A DNA stretch of 64,000 bases from CAWBOY01 sp963790585 (GTDB lineage: Bacteria > Planctomycetota > Planctomycetia > Gemmatales > Gemmataceae), in contig CAWBOY010000002.1 in assembly GCA_963790585.1 (NCBI GenBank), positions 62,001 to 126,000 of the forward strand. Direction: 5' to 3'. The translations under genes and the position numbers were made by a program. This document shows, in pieces, positions 47,048 to 58,077 of the stretch (position 1 is its first letter; each line of letters begins with the position of its first letter). The notes below the pieces were generated by a model. That model was not told the DNA's origin. It saw nothing but the letters and a program-made list of their open reading frames with translations, and ran no database searches.

Positions 47048-49783
47048 ATGAGACGATGTTACCTCGTCCTGATCGGATTGGTTCTTTCAGCGCCCCAGCT
47101 CGTTGGCGCGGAGCCTGATGTGAAAGGGATCGAATTCTTCGAGAAGAAGATTCGGCCTGTACTCGTCGATCAATGTTACAGTTGCCATTCCGCCGAAGCG
47201 AAGAAGCGAAAAGGCGGTCTCGCTCTCGATACCAGCGCGGACCTGCTCAAAGGTGGCGAGACGGGACCGGCTTTGAAGCCGGGCAAGCCGGACGAGAGCC
47301 TGATATTTCAGGCCTTGACGCATGAAGGCGATCTGAAAATGCCACCGAAGGCGCCGCTTAGCGCCGCCGTTCAGGCCGATTTCAAGACATGGATCGCAAT
47401 GGGCGCGCCCGACCCGCGCCAGGGCGGCGTTAAGCCGGTTGGAATCGATTGGAACGAGGCGCAAGCACTGGTCGTTTCAGCCCATAAGCAAACCGCCCAT
47501 TCCGGGCGGACAAAACAAATCTTGGCCAAAGACGGACCTCGACCGCTTCGTTCTGGCAAAGCTCGAGAGCGAAAAACTGCGGCCGGCGCCGGCTGCTGAC
47601 AAGGCGACGCTCCTTCGTCGCGTGACATTCGACCTCATCGGCTTGCCGCCGACTCCGGAAGAACTCGACGCATTTCTCAAGGATCAATCGCCGGACGCCT
47701 TTGCCAAGGTAGTCGATCGTCTGCTCGCATCGCCGCATTATGGCGAACGCTGGGCGCGCCATTGGCTCGACGTCGCCCGCTATGCGGAAGACCAGGCTCA
47801 TACGTTTGCCGTCGAACCGAATACCCAGGCCTTTCGGTATCGTGATTGGGTCATCGACTCGCTCAATCGAGATCTGCCTTATGATCGTTTCGTGATGCTG
47901 CAAATCGCCGCGGATCTGATGGAAGACGCCAATCCGCCCGCGACGATTGGGGACCGATCTGCCCTCGGCTTCTTTGGCCTCGGGGCCCAGTATTACAAGA
48001 ACACCGACGCCGCGCGTGCCATCGCTGAAGAGTTGGACGATCGGATCGATACGCTGGCGCGTGGCTTCCTTGGTCTAACGGTCTCATGCGCCCGCTGCCA
48101 CGACCATAAATTTGACCCAATCCCGACGCAGGATTATTACTCATTAGCCGGCGTGTTCAACAGCTGCAAGCTGGCCAATTTACCGCTCGCCCCCAAGGCG
48201 GAAGTCGACCGCTTTCAAGAAGCACAGCGCAAGATGCAGGATGGTGAGAAAAAGGTCAAGGAACTGCTGGCAGCTGAGCGTAAACGCTTGGCCGAGGCGG
48301 AAACGGACAAGATCCCAAGCTACCTGACAGCCGCCTGGAAGCTCAAAGCTCGCCAGATCTCCGAACCGAAATTCTCGAGCAAGCAGCAAGCGAAGGAAGA
48401 TGGCTTGAATCCAGTTGTGCTTGATCGCTGGATCAAATTTCTCGACGCCGGCAACAAAGTCTCCATGACGATTTCCGCGCTCGATCCGTGGCGCAAATTG
48501 CCTATGCCGGGGAAAGACGCAAAGCCGGATAAGGACGCGAAGATCGAGGTGAGTGACGACGTTCGCAAGGCTGGGGAAGAGTTTCAGGAATTTGTCCATG
48601 TAGCACTCGGCAAGGGATTGCCGGACGCCAAGGCCAAGGCGAAAGCTGGCAAAGAAAAAGAGCGCCAGGATGTGCTGAAGGCCCTGTTCGCGGAAAACGG
48701 TGTGTTCGCACTGACCGACGCCGAGACACTGGCGAAGATGGGCGCGGAACAAAAAGCGAAGATGGAAACGCTCAAATCGGAAGCTGAGAAGCTCAAGAAG
48801 GCGATGCCGCCCACGCCGCCGCTGACCCACGGCATCGCGGAGGGCAACGCGGCCGATTTGAAAGTCTACGTTCGCGGCAACCCGGCCACGCTCGGTGAAG
48901 TCGCTCCACGCCGGTTTCTGGCGCTTTGACACCCAATGAACCGCAGCGATTTAGCAAGGGCAGCGGCCGCCTCGAATTGGCTCAGTGTATCGCCAGTAAG
49001 GACAATCCTTTGACGGCCCGGGTCTTTGTCAATCGCGTCTGGGCCTGGCATTTTGGCCGTGGATTGGTGACCACTCCAAGCAACTTCGGCCAGCTCGGCG
49101 AACGGCCCAGCCATCCGGAATTACTCGACTACTTGGCTTCACGATTTATCGAATCCGGTTGGTCGATCAAGGCCCTGCATCGCGAGATCTTGCTCTCCGC
49201 AGTCTATCAATCATCATCCGAAACTTCGGAAGAGGGTCAAAGCAAAGATCCGGACAACCGCTTCCTGTCGCGAGCCAGTCGGCGCCGGCTCGACATCGAG
49301 TCGTGGCGCGATGCGCTGCTAGCGGTCTCGGGTGACCTGGACACCAAAACCGGCGGGCCAACGACCGATCTCGGCTCGAAGGACAATCGCCGGCGAACAG
49401 TTTACGGCAAGGTGAGCCGCCACGATCTCAATGGCCTTTTGCGGTTGTTTGACTTTCCGGACGCCAACATCACCAGCGAACGCCGCACGGAAACAACCGT
49501 GCCGCAACAGCAGTTGTTCGTGCTCAACAGTCCATTTTTTGTGAGTCAAGCGAAGGCGCTGGCCAAGCGCGTGCAAACGGAAGCCCCCGACGACAAAGCC
49601 CGGGTCAACCGAGCGTACTTGCTAAGCTACGGCCGGCCACCGTCCGAGAGCGAAGTCAATTTGGCTTTGCAATATCTCGGCGGCAAGGACGACCCCGCCG
49701 AAGCAAGCCGGAATCAGCTGACGCGCTGGGAACGATATGCCCAAGTGTTGCTCGCCGGGAACGAGTTTATTTACATCGATTGA
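47048..49783 (+). CDS. PSD1-family planctomycete cytochrome c protein, DUF1549 + DUF1553 (two frame breaks)
   Basis: About 912 aa when repaired. A signal peptide (YLVLIGLVLSAPQLVGA), a PSCyt1 cytochrome domain with one haem motif CYSCH (~residue 40), DUF1549 (ARKHWSFQPISKPP, RVTFDLIGLPPTPEELDAFL, HWLDVARYAEDQAHT), a coiled-coil insert (~390-610) and DUF1553 (ERPSHPELLDYLA, NGLLRLFDFPDANITSERR). The break at 47459-47463 is repaired by adding GC (NEARKHWSFQP). The second, at 48919-48926, is a single-base loss. PSD1 proteins pair with DUF1501 proteins, as here, and are presumed periplasmic redox proteins for degradation of complex organics. The exact reaction is unknown. Confidence 0.92.
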
Positions 49784-49803
49784 TTGGGTTTGTGTAAGCA
49801 CAG

Positions 49804-49890
49804 GTCGTGGCCGGGGTCGGTACTCCAACCCCGGTGTAGGCTTGACGTCTCCGGAAAACCGGGGTCGGAGTACCGACCCCCGGCCACGAC
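49804..49890. repeat. palindromic repeat family A
   Basis: Arms 49804-49826 and 49867-49890 pair with one extra C. It begins 21 bases after the PSD1 stop, between it and the DUF1501 gene. Confidence 0.9.
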
Positions 49891-49981
49891 TGGCAAACTT
49901 ATTAACGACTTTCCGCCTCAGGACGCCAAGACGAAAGCAACGATATTCCCTCCGCAATGAGGGTGAAAACGGAGCCTTGAA

Positions 49982-51369
49982 ATGTTTCCACTCTCACGAC
50001 GCGACATGCTGATTCGGACCGGAACGGGCCTCGGCAGTCTTGGTTTAGCCTCCGTGCTCGCGCAGGCGGGTTTGTTAGCGGCGGAGGAGGGGAAGCCCGT
50101 CAACCCCCTGGCGCCCAAGCCGGCGCACTTCAAACCACGCGCCAAGCGGCTCATTCATCTATTCATGAACGGCGGCCCTTCGCAGGTCGATACGTTCGAT
50201 CCGAAACCGGGCCTGACGAAATACAACGGCCAAAAGCCACCCAACAGCAGCATCAAGACCGAGCGCCAGACCAATAGCCTCATGATGTCGCCGTTCAAGT
50301 TTTCCAAGCATGGCAACAGCGGGCTCGAGATCAGCGAGATTTTTCCCAATATCGCGGAGTGCGCCGATGACCTCTGCGTGCTGCGATCAATGCACACCAA
50401 CGTACCCAATCACGAGCCATCGCTGTTGATGATGAATAGCGGCGAAATGCAGCCGACGCGGCCTTCGATGGGTTCGTGGCTCCTTTATGGCCTCGGAACA
50501 GAAAACCAGAACCTGCCGGGCTTCGTCGTCTTCTGCCCCGGCAAGCCCGTGGTCGGGCCGCAACTATGGAGCAACAGCTTCCTGCCGGGAATCTACCAGG
50601 GATCGCATATCCATAACGGCAAGATCGATCCGAAGAACCCGATTCCGAACGTCAACAACTCGTATCTAAGCAAGACTTCCCAGCGCGAGCAGATGGACTT
50701 GTTGAAACAGCTAAACGAACTCCATCTCGAGAAACGCAAAGGCAACAACCCACTCGAAGCTCGCATCCAATCGCTCGAGATGGCGTTCCGAATGCAGTTT
50801 GAGGCCCAAGAAGTCTTCGACCTCAGCAAAGAGACCAAGTCGACGCGTGAAATGTATGGCTCGGCGCATTCGCCGATGCGTGCCTGTTGTCACGCCGTTT
50901 GCTCGAGCGCGGCGTTCGCGTCGTCCAGCTGTACACGGGCGATGGGCAGCCGTGGGACGATCACGACGACATCAAGGCCCACGCCAATAAGGCCAAGACC
51001 GTCGATAAGCCAATCGCCGCGCTCTTGAAGGACCTCAAGCGTACAGGCATGCTCGAAGACACGCTGGTTCTTTGGGGCGGCGAGTTTGGCCGCACGCCGA
51101 CGTCGGAAGGGGCCAAAGGCCGCGACCATAATAATCACGGCTTCAGCGTTTGGCTCGCCGGCGGCGGCGTCAAAGGCGGCATGACCTACGGCTCAACCGA
51201 CGAATTCGGCTTCGCCGCCGCCGACAAAAAGATGCATGTTCACGACCTGCATGCCACCATCCTCCATCTGATGGGGCTCAACCATGAGAAGCTGACGTAT
51301 CGCTACGCCGGCCGCGATTTCCGACTGACGGATGTGTCCGGTGTGGTGAATAAAGAGATTTTGGCTTAG
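49982..51369 (+). CDS. DUF1501 domain-containing exported protein (one frame break)
   Basis: About 462 aa. The N-terminus is a twin-arginine-type signal (LSRRDMLIRTGTGLGSLGLA). The sulfatase-like DUF1501 fold follows: LIHLFMNGGPSQVDTFDPKP, LPGFVVFCPGKP, RRLLERGVRVVQLYTGDGQP, TLVLWGGEFGRTP, RDHNNHGFSVWLAGGGVKGG and HDLHATILHLMGL. A single base is missing at 50862-50866 (TCGGCGC for TCGGGCGC), restoring MYGSGAFADACLLSRRLLERG. It is the usual partner of PSD1 and probably acts with it in the periplasm after Tat export. GGAG lies seven bases before the ATG. Confidence 0.92.
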
Positions 51370-51373
51370 AGAC

Positions 51374-51486
51374 TGTGGCGGCACGTTTCCAATGTGCCGA
51401 GCCGTGGCCGGGGTCGGTAATCCGACCCCGGTCTAATCGAGGCACGACGACTATACCGGGGTCGGATTACCGACCCCGGCCACGGC
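51374..51486. repeat. composite palindromic repeat, families C + A
   Basis: A half-copy of family C at 51374-51400 precedes a family A palindrome with perfect 32-bp arms (51401-51432 and 51455-51486). Each arm is itself palindromic (CCGGGGTCGG TAAT CCGACCCCGG). It lies between convergent genes ending at 51369 and 51537. Confidence 0.92.
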
Positions 51487-51536
51487 CTCTGGTTACAGGG
51501 GCGAGATTTTTCAGATCGCCTCGACGAAAAGCCGTC

Positions 51537-52171
51537 TCACTTCTTCGTCTGTTCCGCCGGCCCCGCACCGTTCGATCCCTTCGGATGCTTATCACCTTTC
51601 GCCTCCGGCTTGCCGGCCCGTAAGCGCTTTTTGGCTCGGGACAGAATGGCGCCAATGCTGTTCACGGGAATGTTCAATTCCGTGCTGACTTCTTCGTAAG
51701 ACCGCCCCTCGAGCAGGGCCAAGCGGACCACGTCTCGTTCGCGGCGGGCCAGCTTGGCGAGCATATTTTCGACATCTTCGCGGTCTTCGGCTTCGCTGTG
51801 CTTTTTGGAGCGGCGGGCGGCCACGGCGCGCAGGCCGCCGTCTTCCGCTGGTTGAAACTCGTGGATCGAATGCTTGCGCCAGTTCGTGAACGCAAATGCG
51901 CCGCGCGATCACAGTCAGGTACGTGGCCAAATTGCATTGTCCTCGGAACTGGCGGAGCAAGGCGTAGTCGCCGGCGATGATTTGAACCATCACCTCGGCA
52001 GCCAAGTCTTCGACATCTTCGGGCTGCAGCGGCGTGCTGCGCTGATGGGCGGTATGCGAAATGACGTGATAAATCAGCCCCAAAAAGCGGTCCACGAAAT
52101 CGTTCCACGAACCTGCTTGATGAGCCAGGCACCGCTTCAAGAGGTCGCGGTCGAGGTTGCTCGAGCGCCAC
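51537..52171 (-). CDS. ECF-type RNA polymerase sigma factor (two frameshifts)
   Basis: About 212 aa when repaired. Region 2 (FVDRFLGLIYHVISHTA, VEDLAAEVMVQIIAGDYALL, QFRGQCNLATYLTVIARRIC) and region 4 (LARRERDVVRLALLEGRSYE, VSTELNIPVNSIGAILSRAK) are clear, joined by a linker, with a charged C-terminal tail. The best start is the GTG at 52171, with GAGGA eight bases upstream. From there a GC added at 52165-52168 gives MARSSNLDRDLLKRC, and a GC added at 51875-51880 gives HELARKHSIHEFQPAEDGG. No anti-sigma gene is next to it. It recruits RNA polymerase to a specific promoter set, unknown here. Confidence 0.87.
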
Positions 52172-52361
52172 GTGCGAATCCTCGTGAGTTGCGTGCGATT
52201 ATGCCCGTGCGGCGGAAGGAGGACTAAACTACACCATTTTATCCAGCAGACGAATTTATGAGTAGTCCTTGCGCGTGAAAATTGGCGAAGATGCAAAGCT
52301 ATCCCGTGACGGCGTGCCGCATATTAGGAATAGACGTCACATAGGGATTCTCATTTCGCAT

Positions 52362-53619
52362 TCAGCCCGCCGATGGAGGATTCGTCTTGGCAGCGCCCGT
52401 TCCCATCACGTGAGACCAGGCTTTTTCCGCGAGATCTAGCTGTTCCTTGTAGTAGCGTTTCAAATCCTCCGCCTGCGGAACATGGCCTGAGTGGACCGAT
52501 CGGTAGTAGTAGCAGAACGCTTTGCCGAGCGCGAAGGTCGACGCGCCGGCCATCGCTCCAGCTGCGACGGAACCGAGAACCGTCCCAAGTCCTGGAATGA
52601 ATTTCAACATGCCGCGCCGCTTGTCTCGCGATCAAGCCGAGGCCCATAGCTGAGGCGATTTCGCGGAAACGCGCTCCTGTCAACGGTTGCCCGTACAGCT
52701 GCGCCAAATGGTAAACCATACGCGACTGCACACCTGAAATCAGCACGGCATCGACAATTGGCACCGGTACCGCTCCCGCAGCCGCGGCCATCTGAGCATA
52801 GGCCATAATGTGCGGGAGAGCCCGGCGCGAAAACAGATCCTGTAAGTCCTTGGTAACTTCATGCAGGCTGATAAGCGTCTGACCCAAAGCGGAAGGTAGC
52901 GATTCGAGCAACACCTCACGCAAGCGCGATCCACCGTAATTCGGTTCCGCGAAGCCCTCTTCTACAGGCGTGAGGTCGAGGGCGACCCAGTGATCGAAGA
53001 GGCCCGCGAACTGGTGCTTTTGCTCCGCGATGCTTCGCAACAGATCGTCGGGCAGCGGTGGTTCTGTGGGTATCGGCTCATGGTCGCTGGTAAAAGGATA
53101 GGGCTCGGAATGTTGCCTTTGCGGGTACGCCTCGTGCAAACAGGTCAGCGCGAGCACGACCGGCCGCCGTGGTTGAGCCCGCCGCAGTCGCCGTACATTT
53201 TCGATTACATGGGCTTGCGCGTGATCCATCGCTTTGACGGTGACGATGACGACATGAGCGTCGTTATTAAAGCGGTCGAGGTCCTCGGTCGGGTCATAGC
53301 CCGGCTCATCCAGGCCGCGCGTGTCCAGGAAGCGAATGAGCGGCGCTTCAGGCGTGGGAAACTGGTACTGGCGCGAGAACTTCGTACACGGCTGAAATCC
53401 CTTTCCGATCTCGGCCTGATCGGCACCCGTTAGAAATTTTATGATCGACGTCTTACCGCTCTGCGTCTTGCCGAAGAGCCAAAACAGCGGCTTCGGTAGG
53501 TGCTCGCGAACTTTTTCAAGACTCTGGCGCATTTCCTCATCGTCGACGGCTACGCTTTTCTTCGGCAAGAGCCAACTCTTCACAGCATCGAACATGGGTT
53601 CGTTCTCCGAGCGTACCAT
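52362..53619 (-). CDS. GTPase with C-terminal DUF697-like region, coupled to sbcC (one frameshift)
   Basis: About 419 aa. The GTPase domain has P-loop FGKTQSGKTSIIKFLTG (~residue 50) and G3 DTRGLDE. The G4 position reads ALTCLHEA rather than NKxD/TKxD, so nucleotide specificity may be altered. The C-terminal ~200 residues are helical and hydrophobic (AYAQMAAAAGAVPVPIVDAV, MLKFIPGLGTVLGSVAAGAM), as in DUF697/YcjF-like proteins. The break at 52612-52618 is repaired by adding GC (QAARGMLKFIPG). Its ATG overlaps the sbcC stop (TAATG), indicating translational coupling in an sbcD-sbcC-GTPase operon. Confidence 0.85.
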
Positions 53620-56600
53620 TATTTTTGCAATCGTCTGACGCGCGTGGCCCCGTTTTCCAGCTCGAAATGGTAACCGTCGCTAAACGCATCGGCGAATTCG
53701 TCCTGATGGGACACTAGGAGGATGCAGCGCATCTTATCGCGAAGGTTTTGCATCTCCTGAATCATCTCCTGGCGTCCGAAGCGGTCGAGGCAGCCGAAGC
53801 CCTCATCGATGATGACAGACTCGATCGGCCGGTGCTGGCGGCTTGCGTATTGACCGATTCCTAGAGCCAAGCTGACCGCGACACGGAACTTTTGGCTGCC
53901 GCTCAGGAAGGCGACGTTTATCGGCGTTTCGCCCGTGACACGGTTGTACGCCTCCAAGTCCAGCGCCTTCGCGGAGTTGCCCTCGCCATCCGCTTCACCG
54001 CACAGCTGCAAGCAGAGCGTTCCGCCTGAGAGGCGATCGAGCACCGCGTTCGCATACTCGACCACCTGACGCTCCGCCTGACGGAGCAGATAGAGTTGCA
54101 GCCGTTTCTTGCCGAGGAGTTCGGCGAGCAGTTTCCAGAGCGCCAGCTCTTTGTCAGCCTCCTTGAGTTCGGCTTCGATGTTCTTGCGTGAGGCTTGTAA
54201 GCCCTCGAGCAGCGCCCGACGATCGCGCGCCTGACCAAGCTCGGCCTCGCGCTGAATTGCAACCTGGCGCGCCTTCCTTCAGGAGAACACGGACGGCCTC
54301 CGGCGAAGTCCTCGCTTCTGCTGCATAGTCCTCCTGCTGTTTCTCCATCTCCATGATGGAGTTACGAATTTCACCGTGATGAATCAGCGCTTGCCGCAGC
54401 GACTGGCCCCGGCCATCGGTGTCGGCCTTTTCGAGCGCGTCGCATTCGCCCTGCCAGAGAAAAAGCTCCTGAGTGCCCGCCTTTAGAGCCAATTCCTGCC
54501 AATCAACGGTGAGGGATTTTTTGGCTCGGTTGAGCGAAAGCTGTGCCTCCTGGCGAACTCGTTCCTCGGTTCTGACCTCACCCTCAGCGACCACCTGGTT
54601 CTTATGAATGGCATCGCGCTCTTTGCCGAGCCGATCCAAATCGGCGTCGACTTCCTTTAGCTGCAAACGCCGAACTTGGATTCCTTTCTGCAGCGATTCC
54701 TTTTCCGCCTCGAGCTGCGCGTGCTCTTCACGCAAAGTATTCGTGTTGTTCGGCAATTCGGTTTTCAGTCGATTCAAAAGCGTCAGGATGGACGATTCGG
54801 TGATTTTCAGTGTTGTCCATCTCTTCTCTGTTGCCTCGGCCTTGGTGACCTCGGTTCGAGCGGTAGTTAAGCCGGCCGCCTCCGCCTTGAGGGCGGTCAA
54901 TTGCCTTTCGGTCGGATAAGCTGTTCGCGTCCAATCCGACTGGGTGCCATTTGTGATTTGGTTCTGATATTCAGGGCTCAACTCTTGAAAGCATTTGCGA
55001 CAGTCCTCGCTCAGGCGCGCTCGGTCGGTCTTCGCCTGTTTGGCTTTCCCATTCATTTCGCCATATTCCAAGCGCGCATCGATTAACATCTTTTCCAACT
55101 GCTGCACGTGCTGTGCCAACTGTTGCTCGGCGGCGCGAGCGTCTTCGCTGAGTTTTTGGGCCTGTCGTTCGCGCGACATGCACGCGGTTACGGCCGTGCT
55201 TCTGCGCGAGCGTTCCTCTTCGATATGAGCCGGCGTGAGCGGTTGGCCGCAGGCGTTGCAGGCCGTCATGCCATCGAGCCGGGATAGCTCCGAAAGTGCG
55301 AGCTGGGCCTGGGCGCGGAGGGTCTTCGCCTGTGTCATTTCGTCATTTGCGGCGCGTGCCTGTTCCGTGGCTAGCTTTTGTTTTTCCTTCTCGTTCTCCA
55401 ACTCTTTTTTCAGCGCTTCGCCTTTGTCGCGCAGTTGGCTTAGCTGCTTGGTGGTCGATTGTTCGAAGACTTCGGCGTCTCGTAATTCGTGCCGATAGCT
55501 ATCGAAACGGCTGAGAACGGGGATGGCCACGGCGATCTGCGTGAGACGGTCGACCGTCGCGCGGGCTCTGATGACCGCCTCTGCCGGATCTGCCGGCAGC
55601 TGGCTCAATTCCTCGCGCACCTTGGCCAGGTCACGTTCCTGCCGCTCCGAATCCTTGAGTTTTTCCAGAAACGCGATTAACTGCGGTAAACGAGCCAGGA
55701 CCACGGCGTGCCGTCGCTCATCGTTGGCAATGACCTTCAGATGCGATTGGCTCTTGTTCCGCGCTTGCTCGATCGCGTGTTCGCATTGAGCCATTTCCTG
55801 GCGCAGCTTTTCCTGATTCTTGATCCAAGTTCGGGAGCGCTGTTCCGATTGTTGGATCGTGCTGCGCTGCTCGACGATGGCCTGCACATGCGGACTGTTC
55901 GCACGCAATTCGGCGAGCCTCGCAACGTCGCGCTCGATAGTTTCTCTGTCTTTGATGAGCAGCTCGGCCTGGCCGCAACGCTGGCGGGCGCGCTCGAGCC
56001 TGTCGCGCAACTCGTTCCACGCGATCGCCTGCATTTCGACGCGCTGGTACTGTTCGACCCGCTCGCGTGCCGATGTCCGTGCTTCTTCCGCCACGACGCA
56101 ACGTTGCGTAACTTCGACTACCTCAAGTGGATCCACTTGAGCTAAGCCGGCCAGCTGATTCTCGAGGCCGCGTTTCCGTTCCTCGCGTGCCTTTTTCTCG
56201 TCGTCCGCTTTCTTCGACAGCTGCTCGTAGCGTTCGAGATCGACGATGCCGGCCAACACGTCCCGTCGACCCGCGGGCGTGGAGTCGAGCAGTTTCTCAG
56301 CCCGGCCCTGCAACAGCAACACCGATGACGTAAAGGTCTCATATGTCAGGCCGATATTCTCACGAATCCATTCCTTGAATTGTTCGCGATACTGGGTTCC
56401 CTCGACGGCGACCCATTCTTTATTGGCCGTGCGCAGGATTTGTTGTGTGCCCTTCGATCCACCCTTGCCGTCGCGCTTTTGCGTTCGCCTCGCCCGATAA
56501 TTTTGACCATCGAGCGAGAACTCAAAATCGACCGCAAGCGAATCGCTGTCCTTGTTGATGAGTTCTTGTGCTTGGAGGCTGCCGCCACGGTGAACGCCGA

Positions 56601-56751
56601 AAAGCGAAAAAGTCAGGGCATCGAAAATGGCGGATTTTCCGGAGCCGTTGAGCCCGCTCAGCATCCAGAGTGTCGACTGTCCCGCAAAATCGATGCGCTG
56701 CTCCTCGCGGTAGCACAGGAAGCCGGACAAGCGTATCGAGCGCGGGATCAC
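53619..56751 (-). CDS. sbcC: SbcC/Rad50-like nuclease ATPase subunit (one frameshift)
   Basis: About 1044 aa, normal for SbcC. N-terminal ABC half with Walker A GLNGSGKSAIFDALTF (~residue 34) and Q-loop TSSVLLLQGRAEKLL, long coiled-coil arms around a zinc hook CNACGQPLT (~residue 500), and a C-terminal half with signature FLSGSQKFRVAVSLALG, Walker B VIIDEGFGCLD and VSHQDEF. With SbcD it opens hairpins and trims blocked DNA ends. The break at 54266-54273 (minus strand GGCGCGCC) is repaired by adding GC, giving KEGARQVAIQREAELGQA. The GTG start overlaps the sbcD stop by four bases (GTGA). Confidence 0.94.
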
Positions 56752-57977
56752 GTCTTCACCTCATTCAGCAGGGCTTCCGCCCTGGCCAAAATTTCATCGC
56801 GTTCGGCGTCGGAGTAGTTGGTCAATTCAAGCCGCAGGTAATCGCGGACCGTCTCCTCAAAGCCTCGGCTTCGGACTTCCCCAAGCGTCAGGGATGGGCC
56901 AAGCTCGCTCGTTTCGGTCATCTCTCGATGATACCAGCGCGGGAAAAGATCCTCCAAGCGCCGTAGGACTTCTTCGCGGCTGTCGACCCCTGCTGTGTAC
57001 GTGCCAATGATGCGGACCAAAGCGCGCTCGTGGTCCGGGTACTTTGTCTCAAGGAGCGGCAACTCTTCCTTAGGAGAGTGTAAAGCGATCTCATAAATCG
57101 GCGTCGCATCCAGCGGCAATGTGATTGGCTCGTCATGCAAGCCGTCAGGCCCGACGTCGAGCAGGATCACCCCTTTGTCGTCCGCGTGTTCACCGAGGTC
57201 GAGCCGTTCGATGCTGCCGGGATAGCGAACCTTTGGATCGCCGTTGAGAGCTTGCGGTTTATGGATGTGGCCGAGCGCGATATACGCGAACGCCAACGGC
57301 AAATCGCCATCATCGAAGACGACGTCTTCTTGCTCGGTCATCCGAAATGTCGAGTGAACCGTCGCTCCACGAACATGAACATGCGCGGCGAGGACGGTCG
57401 CCAAGGTCGGGTCGAAGGCAGGATCCGCTTGTAGCTCGTGAAGGCGACGCGTGAAGGCCGCCATCAATTGCTTGTTTTTCTCTTCGAGGCTTTGATAGCG
57501 CTGCGCGGGGTCATCGATTAAATAGCGATGCGGTGTCGGATAGGGCATCAGCAGGAATTGGATCGGCTGACCGCTGGCCTGGTCTTCCAGCCGCAGCAGG
57601 GTGGGCGAAGTCGCCAAGTAGAGGCGGCCCGGTCGAATCAAGGCGCCGGGCCGATCCGACAGTGGCGCCGCCAAACTCATGGCGTGACGCAGTGTCTGAC
57701 AAAAGCTCTCCTTATCGTGATTGCCGGTCAGACTCAGAATCGTTCCGCCGCCCGCGAGAAAAGTCTCGAATACCTGTTGTAAATGCCGTATGGCGTCGCG
57801 CAACCCCTCAGGCCCGGCAAGTTCGCTAAATAAATCGCCGGCAATGAGCAGGAGTTCGACCTTTTCCGAGGTGCAATACTCGGCAATCTTCTCCACGGCG
57901 CGGCGAAGATCCTGCGTTCGATCGATACGCCCGAGTCGATCGCCGAGATGCCAATCCGCGGTGTGTAGAATACGCAT
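56748..57977 (-). CDS. sbcD: SbcD/Mre11-like exonuclease subunit
   Basis: 409 aa, intact. Calcineurin-like phosphoesterase motifs in order: MRILHTADWHLGDRLG (Asp, His), LLLIAGDLFSEL (GD), LTGNHDKES (GNHD), VLAAHVHVRGA and YIALGHIHKPQ (GHIH). The C-terminal capping part ends in a charged helix. It is the Mn-dependent nuclease partner of SbcC and the first gene of the three-gene operon. The ATG at 57977 begins at the family-typical residue; no strong ribosome site is visible. Confidence 0.95.
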   Translation of the reverse strand: MRILHTADWHLGDRLGRIDRTQDLRRAVEKIAEYCTSEKVELLLIAGDLFSELAGPEGLRDAIRHLQQVFETFLAGGGTILSLTGNHDKESFCQTLRHAMSLAAPLSDRPGALIRPGRLYLATSPTLLRLEDQASGQPIQFLLMPYPTPHRYLIDDPAQRYQSLEEKNKQLMAAFTRRLHELQADPAFDPTLATVLAAHVHVRGATVHSTFRMTEQEDVVFDDGDLPLAFAYIALGHIHKPQALNGDPKVRYPGSIERLDLGEHADDKGVILLDVGPDGLHDEPITLPLDATPIYEIALHSPKEELPLLETKYPDHERALVRIIGTYTAGVDSREEVLRRLEDLFPRWYHREMTETSELGPSLTLGEVRSRGFEETVRDYLRLELTNYSDAERDEILARAEALLNEVKT

Positions 57978-58077
57978 AAGAAAAGATGGCTCCGGTCCAG
58001 CCGATTGACGAAGGCGGCCGCGTCGAGTCTACTACCCTAATAGCTTCGCAACTTCCGAAAAACACGGAGCGCGCACC

